DNA of 64,000 bases from Cryptomeria japonica (lineage: Eukaryota > Streptophyta > Pinopsida > Cupressales > Cupressaceae): contig NC_081407.1 in assembly GCF_030272615.1 (NCBI RefSeq), positions 373,656,632 through 373,720,631 on the forward strand, given 5' to 3'. Both the position numbers and the translations under genes were made by a program. Shown here one piece after another: positions 35,106 to 46,533 of the stretch. Each line of letters opens with the position of its first letter. Position 1 is the stretch's first letter. Under the pieces are notes generated by a model. The model saw only the letters and a program-made list of their open reading frames with translations. It was not told where the DNA came from and made no database searches.

Positions 35106-38100
35106 GAATATGGTGTCCTAAAGGGTCATATGGTGTCTCATGAACCTTTAGGATACCATATGACACCTTAGGACACCATATGATGTTGTTATAAGTCTTA
35201 TGGTGTCCTAAGGGGTCATATGGTGTTCTATGAGCCTTTAGGACACCATATGGTGTCATTAGGGGCCGTATGGTGTGTTAAGGGGTCATATGGTATCCTA
35301 TGACCCCTTAGGTATTGTTAGGGGTCATATTGTGTCTGAACGGGTCATATGGTGTCGTTGGGGGTTGTATGGTGTTCTAAGGGGTCATATTGTGTCCTAA
35401 GGGGTCACAAGACATTGTATGACCCCTTAGACACCATATGATCCATTAGGTTTTGTTAGGGCTCATACTATGTCTTAAGAGGTCATATGGTTTCCCATGA
35501 CCCTTTAGGACACCATATGACCCCTTAGGACATCATATGGTGTTGATATGGGTCTTATGGTGTCCTAAGGGGTCATATGGTGTTCTATAACTCCTTAGAA
35601 CACCATATGACCCCTTAGGACATTATATGACCCCTTAGGATACCATACGATACCTTGGGACACCATATGGTGTCACAAGGACTCGTATGGTGTCCTAAGG
35701 GGTCATATGGTGTCCTATGAACCCTTAGGACACTATATGACCCATTAGGTGTCATCAGGGCTCTTATTGTGTCCTAATGGGTCATATGGTGTTGTATGAC
35801 CCCTTAGGACACCATATGCTTGGGAGACTATATGGTGCTATGGGTCATATGATGTCCTATGACACCTTAGGACACCATATGACCCCTTAGGATACCATTT
35901 GGTGTTGTTATGTGTCGTATGGTTTCCTATGACCCCTTAGGTTTCATTAGGGTTTATGCTATGTCTTAAGGGGTCGTATTGTGTCCTAAGGGGTCATACG
36001 GTGTCCTATGACCCCTTAGGAGACTATATGATGTCGTTAGGGGTCATATTATGTCCTAAGGGGTCATATTATGTTTTATGACCCCTTAGGACACCACATG
36101 GTATCATTATGGGTCGTATGATGTTATAAGGGGTCATATGGTGTTCTATGACCCCTTAGAACAACATTTTTACGTTGTTAAGGGTCGTATGGTCTCCTTC
36201 ATATGGTGTCCCATGACCCTTTAGGACACCATATGACCCCTTAGGACATCATATGGTGTCGTTAGGGGTCTTATGGTGTCCTAAGGGGTCATATGGTGTT
36301 CTATAACTCCTTAGAATACCATATGACCCCTTAGGACATTATATGACCCCTTAGGATACCATACGATACCTTGGGACACCATATGGTGTTGCAAGGACTC
36401 GTATGGTGTCCTAAGGGGTCATATGGTGTCCTATGAACCCTTAGGACACTATATGACCCATTAGGTGTCATCAGGGCTCTTATTGTGTCCTAATGGGTCA
36501 TATGGTGTTGTATGACCCCTTAGGACACCATATGCTTGGGAGACTATATGGTGCTATGGGTCGTATGGTGTCCTATGACACCTTAGGACACCATATGACC
36601 CCTTAGGATACCATTTGGTGTTGTTATGTGTCGTATGATGTCCTATGACCCCTTAGGTTTCATTAGGGTTTATGCTATGTCTTAAGGGGTCGTATTGTGT
36701 CCTAAGGGGTCATACGGTGTCCTATGACCCCTTAGGAGACTATATGACATCGTTAGGGGTCATATTATGTCCTAAGGGGTCATATTATGTTTTATGACCC
36801 CTTAGGATACCACATGGTATCGTTATGGGTCGTATGGTGTTCTAAGGGGTCATATGGTGTTCTATGACCCCTTAGAACAACATTTTTTATGTTGTTATGG
36901 GTCGTATGGTCTCCTAAGGGGTCATATGGTGTCCTATGACCCTTTAGGACACCATATGGTTTCATTATGCATCATATGGTTTCATAAGGGGTCATATGGT
37001 GTTCTATGACCTATTAAGACACCATATGGTGTCATTAAGGGTTGTATGGTGTGCTAAGGGGTCATATGGTGTCTTATGACCCTTTATAACACCATATGAC
37101 CCCTTAGGTATCGTTAGGCATCATTTTGTGTTGGTAGGGGTCATATGATGTCCTATGACCCCTTAGGACACAATATGACCCCTTAGGTGTTGTTAGGGGT
37201 CATATTATGTCCTATGATCCCTTAGGACACAATATGACCCCTTAGGTGTTGTTAGGAGTCATATTGTGTCCTAATGGGTCATATAGTGTCCTACGACCCC
37301 TTAGAACATCATATGGTGTCGTTTGGGATTGTATGGTGTGCTAAGGGGTCATATTGTATCCTAAAGATTCCTAGGACATCATATAACCTCTCAAGACACC
37401 ATATGACTCCTTGGATATCGTTAGGGGTCATATTGTGTCCTAAGGGGTCATATGGTGTCTCATGACACCATATGACCCCTTAGGACACCATATCATGTCG
37501 TTATGGGTCTTCTTATGTTCCAAGGGGTCATATGGTTTTATATGACCCCTTAGGATACCATATGACGCCTTAGGACACCATATGGTGTCGTAAAGGGTCG
37601 TATGGTGTTCTAAGGGGTCATATGGTGTTCTAAGGGGTCATATTGTTTTGTATGACCCCTTAGGACACTATATAACATCATTAGGGGTCATATTATGTCC
37701 TAAGGGGTCATATTGTGTCTTATGACCCCTTAGGACACCACATGGTGTCGTTATGGGTCGTATGGTGTTCTAAGGGGTCATATGGTGTTCTATGACCCTC
37801 TAGGACATCATATTATGTTGTTATGGGTTGTATGGTCTCCTAAGGGGTCATATAGTGTCCTATGACCCCTCAAGACACCATATGACCCCTTAGGACACCA
37901 TATGATGTCATTATGTGTCGTATGGTGTCCTAAGGTGTCATATGGTGTTATATGACCTCTTAGGACACCATATGATCCCTTAAGACACCATATGGTGTCA
38001 GGGGTCGTATGGAGTGCTAACATAATATGACCCCTTAGTACACCATACAGTGTCCTTAGGGGTCATATGGTGTCCTATGACCCCTTAGGACATAATATGA

Positions 38101-40400
38101 CCCCTTAGGTGTTGTTAGGGGTCATATTATGTCCTAATAGGTTATATGGTGTCCTACAACCCGCTAAGGGGTCATATTGTGTTCTAAAAGTTCCTAGGAC
38201 ATCATATAACCCCTTAGGACACCATATGACCCCTTAGGTATTGTTAGGGGTCATATTATGTCCTAAGGAGTCATATGGTGTCTCATGACACCATATGATC
38301 CCTTAGGACACCATATCATGTGATTATGGGTCTTCTTGTGTTCTAAGGGGTCATATGGTGTTATATGACTCGTTAGGATACCATATGACCCCTTAGGAAA
38401 CCATATGGTGTCGTAAAGAGTGGTATGGTGTCGCAAGGGGTCGTATGGTGTCCTAAGGGGTCATATGGTGTCCTATGACCCCTTAGGACACTATATGATG
38501 TTGTTAGGGGTCATATTATGTCCTAAGGGGTAATATTGTGTCTTATGACCCCTTAAGACACCACATGGTGTCGTTATGGGTTGTATGGTGTTCTAAGAGG
38601 TCATATGGTGTTCTATTATCCTCCAAGACACCATATTATGTTGTTATGGGTTGTATAGTCCTCTAAGGGGTCATATGGTGTCCTATGACCCCTTAGGACA
38701 CCATATAGTGTCATTATGCATCCTATGGTGTCCTAAGGGGTCATATGGTATTCTATGACCCCTTAGGACACCATATGACTCCTTAGGACACCATATGGTG
38801 TTATTAGGGGTCATATGGTGTGCTAAGCGATCAAATGGTGTCCTATGACCCCTTAAGACACCACATGGTGTCGTTATGGGTCGTATGGTGTTCTAAGGGG
38901 TCATATAGTTTTATATGACCCTCTAAGACACCATATTATGTTGTTATGGGTTGTATTGTCCTCTAAGGGGTCATATGGTGTCCTATGACCCCTTAGGACA
39001 CCATATAGTGTCATTATGCATCGTATGGTGTCCTAAGGGGTCATATGGTGTCTCATGACACCATATGACCCCTTAAGACACCATATCATGTCGTTATGGC
39101 TCTTCTTGTGTTCTAAGGGGTCATATGGTGTTATATGACCCCTTAAGATACCATATGACCCCTTAGGACACCATATGGTGTCGTAAAGGGTGGTATGATG
39201 TCGTATGGTGTCCTAAGGGGTCATATGGTGTCCTATGACCCATTGGGACACTATATGACGCCGTTAGGGGTCATATTATGTCCTAAGGGGTAATATTGTA
39301 TCAGTATGCATTGTATGGTGTCCATATACTATCAACATGCATCGTATGGTGTTCTATGGGGTCATATGGTGTTATATGACCCCTTAGGACACCATATGGT
39401 CTCATTAGGGGTCGTATGGTGTGCTAAGGGTTCATATGGTGTCCTATGGCCCCTTAGAACACCATATGATCCCTTAGGTATTGTTAGGTGTCATTTTGTG
39501 TCGTTACAGGTCATATGGTCTCCTATGAACCCTTAGGACACAATATGACCCCTTAAGACACCATATAGTGTCATTAGGGGTCATATGGTGTCCTATGACC
39601 CCTTAGGACACACTATGACCCCTTAGGTGTTGTTAGGGGTCATATTGTGTCCTAACGGGTCATATGGTGTCCTACGACCCCTTAGGACACCATATGGTGT
39701 CATTAGGGGTTGTATGGTGTGCTAAAGGGTCATATTATGTCCTAAAGGTTCCTAGGACATCATATAACCCCTTAGGACACCATATGAGCCCTTAGGTATC
39801 ATTAGGGGTACCCCTAAGGACACCATATCATGTCGTTATGGGTCTTCTTGTGTTATAAGGGGTCATATGGTGTTATATGACCTCTTAGGACACCATATGG
39901 TGTCGTAAGGGATCGTATGGTGTTATAAGGGGTCATATGGTGTCCTATGACCCCTTATGACACTATATGACCCCTTAGGTGTCGTCATGGGTCGTATTGT
40001 GTCCTAATTGGTCATATGACGTTCTTTGACCCCTTAAGACACCATATGACCCCTTGGGACACTATATGGTGCTATGGGCCGTATGGTGTCCTAAGGGGTC
40101 ATATGGTGTCCTATGACCCCTTAGGACACCATATGACCCTTTAGGATGCCACATTGTGTCATTAGGGGTTGTATGGTGTCCTAAGGGGTCATTTTGTGTC
40201 TTATGACCCCTTAGGACACCACAAGGTGTCATTAGGGGTCTTATTGTGTCTTAAGGGGTCATATGGTGTTTTATGACCCCTTATGACACCATATGACCCC
40301 TTAGGAGACCATATGGTGTCGTTAGGGGTCATATTGTATCCTAAGGGGTCATATGATGTTCTGTGACCCTTTAGGACATGATATAACCCCTTAGGAGACC
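35106..40400. repeat. Satellite array of alternately inverted 20-bp words
   Basis: About 5.3 kb built from GGGGTCATATGGTGTCCTAA and its reverse complement, often alternating head to head, with a CATATG centre. Higher-order repeats are visible: the block from 35494 repeats at 36210 (716-bp offset, nearly identical), and a marker 'catatcatgt.gttatgg' recurs near 37485, 38315, 39085 and 39822 (about 740-830 bp apart). No gene is present; the Tyr/Gly/His-rich frames are repeat translations. Confidence 0.95.
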
Positions 40401-40404
40401 ATAT

Positions 40405-41570
40405 ATACTAATTTTCAAATAAGGAGAGATATAAGGGTGAAGAGAGATGAAGAACTAAAGAGAGGGAAAATAACTAAAGGACAAGGAAATAAATAGAGAT
40501 ATAGATATTAAGGAGTATGAAGTGAGAGGGAGAAAAACTAAAGGAAAAGGATGGATAGAAAGAGGTAGACATATCTAGATATTGAAGAGGAGAGAGGAAG
40601 ATAGAGATAAAAAATGAAGATAAAGGGAGAGGGAGGTGAATAGATATAGAGAAAGAGAGAGGTAAAGACACAGATAAATATATGAAGAGTTGGAGAAAAA
40701 AGGATAGAGACGGGTAAAGAGAGAGATAAAAAAAGGAAGAGATAAAGAGATATAAAGGAAGAGAAATATCGATAGATAGAGATATATAGATAGTGCAAGA
40801 GAGTGAGAAAGAAAGATAGAGATTATAGATAGGAATAGATAGAGAGGAAGAGAGAAAAAGAGGAAGATATAGAGATATATAAAGGCACTATAGAGAAGGA
40901 TGTGGGGAGAGAGCAAAATATATATAAAGATGGAGTAAATAAAGAGATAAAAGTAGAGAAAGGGAAAGATACTTCAAGAGGGCGATAGAGGAAGAGACAA
41001 AGAAGTAGATTAATCATGTATAGAGGAATATATATATAGATAGAGGAACATATAAAAAGAGAGATTGATAGGGAAAGAGATGGAGATGTGAAGATGGAGA
41101 TATAGATAGATATGGATAGAACGTGATAGAGAGAGTAAGACAAACGGAGGGAGAGATGGAGTGAATAAGTGAGATTTAGAGATAATGAGATATAAATATG
41201 CATGAAGATAGATCTATAGGGATATAGAGAGAGAGGGGACAAGAGAGGGAGAGAAAGGAGGTGATAGAGACAAATAATATATAAGTATAGGTAGGATAAG
41301 GTAAAGGAGGGAGATAAATAGAGAGAAGAGAGATTATTAGAGAGAAATATAGAAATAAGGAGTGACAATGATGGAGTGGGAGAGGGAGAGCTATGAATAG
41401 AAAGATGGAGATATATGCAGAGATGCATGTAACTTGGGAATTTATTTATCTAGATGGAATGAGAAAATAAGTGACATAAGTAGAGAAGAAAGAGATATAT
41501 AAAATATATTATATAAGTATAGATAGACAAGTGATAGATAAAGGAGGTGATAGGAAAAAAAATGAGACTT
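40405..41570. repeat. Purine-rich tract, right of the satellite
   Basis: About 1.15 kb of GAGAGATA/AAAGAGAG-type DNA, the mirror of the pyrimidine-rich tract on the left, as expected for an inverted structure. Minus-strand Ser/Leu/Tyr/Ile-rich frames here are low-complexity artefacts. Confidence 0.9.
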
Positions 41571-42237
41571 TGTATGCAAAATTTGTGAGTATTTAAAGTT
41601 TTAAAATTGAAGGACTAACTTAAAATGATTATAATTGATTTTTGGTATATAATATAATCAAAATACCTAATCCATTTGATATGTCTATGAATTACCTTTC
41701 CAACGCCTATAAAAAATCAAAATTTTTGATAAGAAACGCAAAAGTTATGCCCATTTTACTAAACTATATTTTTTATGTTGGCAAAATCGGATATCCGATT
41801 TGAAAAGTATGATATCACAATAGTGACATCACAATGGTGACATCCAATAGTGACATAAAAAATCGGATATCCGATAATATCGAATATCCGATATTATCAG
41901 ATATTCGATTTGGTTTGGTATTACCAAACCAAATTCAAATTTCGTCCGACCCAAACAAAAAGTCAAAGCGGATTTTGGCGTGTTTGGAAAGGTTGAAAAT
42001 GCATTTTTTTATCCATTGCCACTTTTTGGCCCCCCATGATCTTGCACATACCCATTCGCTGATAAAAAGGGAAAGTGAATTCATTTTCACTCACCTCGCA
42101 TCCAAGTATTCATAGTGAAGTGAAGGCGAATTTCAGGCGAATTAAGAGTGAGCAAAGGCATTTTGAAAGGATTTCGAGCAGTTATCTGAGAATCATTAAA
42201 TCTTCCATCGGCGTTCGCTTTCAGGTATTCTTTAAAA

Positions 42238-45200
42238 ATGGCATCTAGATCTTCAGCTCCTACTTTCATTGCAAATCCCACAATTGTCGAAGTTAAGGAT
42301 AGACCGAGGCCCGTATTCAAGGAGGTTCCCCTGATTGCTAAGAAAGAAGACTCTATGGGAGCATTTTCTAGGGTTCCCGATGACGTGATGTATGTTGAAG
42401 ATGTGAGGGAATACATTCATTGCACCTTGGAGGATCTAGGCACAGAGGAAATCAAAAGCATGTATCAATCTGTGATACTAGGCAGATCTAAAACCATCAA
42501 GCTATAATACAAAGCAATTGGGGATCTAGGGTTAATCAGTATTCTGTACATACCAGAATTCAAAGATGAGGTCATCAGATACGTTCTAAGTAGGGTTCAC
42601 AATGAGTTCATCTGGCTGGATCAGCCTTACATGATCACCAAGGAGGCTATTCAGGCAGTCACTGCCTTACCCAAAGTTGGACAAGAACTTGGTAAGAAAA
42701 TTTCCAACACTGAGGTTGAGGAACTCATAGGTGCAACTCCTGATAGTAGATCAATGAGGATCAACACAATCATCGACACTAATGTGAATTTTGCAAGCAT
42801 GATAATAGGTTATAAGGTAACTCAATCTAATCGATTGAATTTTGTTGCTAGTTCTTGCATTCATGTTGCATATCAGATGCTGAGCAGTAATGCAAAATAT
42901 GATTTATGTGAATGGTTGAGGAGTGAATTGATGTTGAACCTTGGAAAGATCAAGGGAGTTAAGAAAGGAACTTTCAGATATGGAAACTTGATTGTTTGTT
43001 TAATGCTTTACTTCCTGAATGAGCTACCTGGTCTAGGGAATAAGCATTGGGCTCATGACATACCGGTAGGTATGCAGATCAAGGAAGAAATCACCGGTCT
43101 TGGTATCAACAAAGATGAGAAACTTTGGGGTTATTTCAAAACATTCCAAGAAAAAATGAGGTAGAGGGAGAGAATATCAAAGAATATTGTGGAGAAGTAC
43201 TCCACTGATATTTGTTTTATGGTGAAAACTGATGAAACTCTTATGGAAGCAGTTGAACCAAGGACCATATGGGTTACAAAACTTGGATATGAGGTGGATG
43301 ATAATATTCTGGACCTCTAAAAGATGCTGCTAGATGCCCCATTGGATGACAAAACAGAGCATTTTGGCACGACAAAAGAGAAAGCCCTTGAAGTCAAAAC
43401 TGGCTTCAACAGGAAGAGAAGAGAGAAGAAAACATAAAATATGTCTGCATATGTGCAGGATGTAATTCATAAGATAGACACTCAATTGGGTTCTAGATCC
43501 AAACCAACAGCAGAACCGATAGTGGCTAGTACTGCAGAAGTAAAGAAACCCGAAGCTTACATTTCTACCATCACTTTTGATTTTGATCCCGAGGACAATG
43601 GACCTCTAGCTTTCAAAAGGGTACAAAGGAAGAAAGTAGATAAGCCACCGGTAGAGTAGAAGAAGGCGGAGCCTAGGAGGAGACTTGTTAGAAAGGCAAC
43701 TAAACCTACTACACCGCCACCTCCGGCAAGGAAGCCTATACAAAAGAGAAAACCAATTACATCTACTCTGACAACCACAAGCAAAAAGAAGAAGAGCGAT
43801 GATACTGAATCTAGTAAGGCCACAAAGACTTGTGCTGAATTAATTGATGAAATTACAAAGGATGGAATGTCAAAAAATGTATCTAAGTATTATGAAGATT
43901 TAGAGGATGATAAGCAAAATGAGATTGAAGAGGCAATTTTGTTGTACATGGATATATATAAGAAATCCTTAGTAGAAATTTTGAAGGAAATTCCTCTATC
44001 ACTGTACAATAAATTAGATGCTAGAAGACTTGATGCAATCAAAAGGGATAGAGAAATTAAGGAAGTAGAACTTTTGGAAATGTGTGGTGCTATAAACAAT
44101 GAGGGAATGAAAAGATGCATAGATGTTGCAAACAAAACAATATTTAGTAGCAAACCCCAAAAAATAAGCCTAATAATGGGCAAAGTTAATGAGGTGATAA
44201 ATGAGACCAGTAAGGGTTGGACCAAATTCTTCCAGAAGAATCCAGACTATCTTACATCTCATGAAGAGTTTGTTAAGGCAGCAACTTTTCACCATTCCAG
44301 ATAAAACAAAAGGGAAAGATATTTTGGGAGGTTCAACTCCAATTTTGACTAAACTGATAGTAACTATAGATATACAGACACAACCAATAGTAAAGGAAAG
44401 TGTACAGTCTATACTGACACAAACTATTTTTGAACAAGGCAATGTACATGACACTGTGAATATTGTGGATAATACTCCACTGACAGTAAATGACACTGCA
44501 CCAAGTGGTGAAGCCACCAGTGCTAAAGAAGATAAGGTAAAGGGAATTGAGTCTACACCGGCAGTTCATGTTGATTCCCCGACAAAGGTTTTGGCAATTG
44601 ACACTTCTCAAGTTGAGAAGAAACCAGTCACTGAGTTGAGTCCAACTGAGTTAATGATGATGGCTACTCATAAACTATTAAAAGAGGGATCTGCAGATAA
44701 GGGAATAATAGATCAATCAATTACAATGTCGCATAAATTAATCCCTGATTGTCAGATTGAGAATGAAGCAAGCCCTTCTGGCAAGCTTAAGGCACTAACA
44801 GAGTACATATCTAACAATTTTCAATCACTGCAACAGATATTAGACCGGTAGGCATTAGAAAGATTTACTGTGGCTAAGAAAGCTTCCTTTGACAAGATCA
44901 TTGAAACAAAGAAAGGGAAAATTGAAGCTAAACTCATTCTTATTGAGAATTGTTTGAAACAATGTACAAATATCTACAAGGTCTGTTGTAACATAGAAAT
45001 TCTTACAACAAATGTAGATAGTAGATTAAAGGAATTACATGATAAGGTAGCTAGCATTGAAAACTCTTTTGATGGATTAACCACACTAACAACATTTGTT
45101 GATGGACAAATTTTGTCCTTGGAGAACCAAATTTTTGCTTTTGAGAAGGAGAGAGATAAAATCATTTGGAGAGAAAGGAGTCTTAGAGGATTGGTGAGTC

Positions 45201-45361
45201 CCAAATTGGATTTAGTGGGTGTACATAAAAGAGTGTGTATGGACAAGATTGCTAAACCCACACTGGCAGAAGTTAAAGAGAAGGAAACGTTGGAACACTT
45301 ACTAAGTGGACTAGCATCCATATCTGATACTTTCAAAACCGGATGGGACACATACCTATAG
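42238..45361 (+). mobile_element. Third ORF region of the Copia element (env-position or captured gene)
   Basis: A series of plus-strand open segments starts at ATG 42238 (MASRSSAPTFIANP). It includes a globular-looking part at about 42630-43160 (NRLNFVASSCIHVAYQML; WAHDIPVGMQIKEEI), a Lys/Pro-rich linker near 43650-43800, helical segments (43867-44300) and a coiled-coil-like end (44870-45360). SIRE-type Copia elements carry an extra ORF at this place. I see no signal peptide or membrane span, so a viral envelope is not supported. It could be a captured plant gene. It has several breaks. Confidence 0.6.
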
Positions 45362-45645
45362 TTGCTGGATAAGGCTTACCTGGAAATTTTGAAGTTAGTC
45401 AAGCTCCGGTAAAACAAACAGTATTTATTCATTCTTTTGTTCTGAATTCTTTCAATTCTTTCCCAGTCTTTGGCATTGATGCCAAAGGGGGAGTATATAT
45501 ATGTGAAAAATATCAGATAGTAACATATGGGAAGGACATTAGAATATTGGAACGAGTGTATTGCTCAGGGGGAGCATATTTCAGTTGAATCGACAGGGAA
45601 TCCATTTTTCACATGAGTGTTGCCATCAATGCCAAAGGGGGACAT
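45362..45645 (+). other. 3' non-coding part of the Copia with polypurine tract
   Basis: Short non-coding stretch ending in AAAGGGGGA (45634-45642) before the LTR. A second GCCAAAGGGGGAG occurs at about 45481-45493 and looks like an extra polypurine tract. Confidence 0.7.
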
Positions 45646-46533
45646 TGTTGGCAATTGACACTCATCGGATTCATTGTTGTCATTGATGGCAACAAGATCA
45701 GATGGAAGTCATATACCGGCATTAGGAGGCATATACCGAGAGACACCAACATTAGAGTATCTAGGATTATACCGACACTGACACCGAAATGAAGTACTTC
45801 AAGGAAGCCGACATCAAGGAAGATTTATTTAGAAAATCATTTTGTAATTATTTTTGAGGCTGACATTGAATACACTGTAAGCCGACATAAGGCATATTGT
45901 TTGTAATGGGTATATAGGTCAGTCTGCTAGGTCATTTTGTAGTGTGTGAAAAGTGTGTGACATAGGAGAATATAGCAGAACTGTATAATGCGAAGTATGT
46001 ATATGTAGATCATTTGTAAGTGAATGTTATATCATGCAATGATCTGTAGATAGTTTGGAAAGCATTCTTGGAGGAGAAGAGATATCGGTAGTAGTGTTCA
46101 GGGTTTATGAACTAGTACAGAGCAGAGCTAGAACCGGAACTCCATTTAGCATAGCAGATGCATTTTTGAGTTCATTTTCAGTGTTTTACTTCAGGAGAAG
46201 CTTATAGTCAGTGAGACTCTTTAGTGATGAGCAGTATGCTCTAGGTAGTGTGCCTTCCTGCATGTGCAAACCCCCATTATATGTGATATCCTTTCACATG
46301 GCTAGTGAACTGATATTGTGGGTCACAAATCCCACCATGGTTTTTCCTCTTCGAGGTTTTCCACGTATAAAATCTGTGTGTTATGGTGTTCGTTCATGTG
46401 GATGGTTTATTTGCTTCAAGTTATATGTTTATTTATTTACCGATTTATATGTGTATGGTATAAAAGGATAAAATCTTATCATACCGGTAGAACACTAATT
46501 CACCCCCCCTCTTAGTGTTCTTGGATCCCAACA
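45646..46533 (+). repeat. 3' LTR of the Copia element
   Basis: 888 bp; same ends as the 5' LTR, followed directly by the AAGTA duplication. Confidence 0.92.

Larger units (their letters stand above)
34089..41909. repeat. Inverted-repeat (foldback-like) block inside the Copia
   Basis: The left arm (34116-34290) and the right arm (41640-41799) are inverted copies, sharing for example GGGCATAACTTTTGC and TATAGGCGTTGGAAAGGTAA. Both outer ends carry palindromes of the form ATCGGATATCCGAT: 34089-34102 and 34116-34129 on the left; 41786-41799, 41862-41875, 41879-41892 and 41896-41909 on the right (with single changes). Inside the arms are purine/pyrimidine-biased tracts and then the satellite. This could be a foldback transposon nested in the Copia, or an arrangement the Copia family evolved itself. 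I found no target duplication. Confidence 0.7.
30979..46533 (+). mobile_element. 15.6-kb Copia element (SIRE-like layout), gag plus ORF3, no pol seen
   Basis: LTRs at 30979-31809 and 45646-46533 are flanked by an exact 5-bp duplication AAGTA (30974-30978, 46534-46538). The primer-binding site TGGTATGAGAGC lies at 31812-31823 (tRNA-iMet type, one difference from the usual word), and the polypurine tract AAAGGGGGA at 45634-45642. The interior holds a gag with CCHC knuckles (31.8-33.0 kb), an inverted-repeat block with a satellite array (34.1-41.9 kb), and a broken ORF at the place where SIRE elements keep an extra ORF (42.2-45.4 kb). No protease, integrase, reverse transcriptase or RNase H was found, so it is non-autonomous. 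LTR differences of roughly 6-8% plus indels by eye put it at about the same age as the Gypsy nearby. The coding parts are broken in several places. Confidence 0.88.

Noticed and set aside
35106-40400. CRISPR-like array or protein-coding repeat
   Set aside because: Units are contiguous, degenerate and alternately inverted with no unique spacers, and the genome is eukaryotic. It is a satellite.
40474-41428. Minus-strand hydrophobic frames that look like multi-pass membrane proteins
   Set aside because: Low-complexity Ser/Leu/Tyr/Ile from the purine-rich tract; composition alone explains them.
42238-45361. Envelope gene in the Copia element
   Set aside because: Position fits the extra ORF of SIRE-type elements, but no signal peptide, membrane span or glycoprotein feature was seen. 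Kept as an unassigned third ORF.
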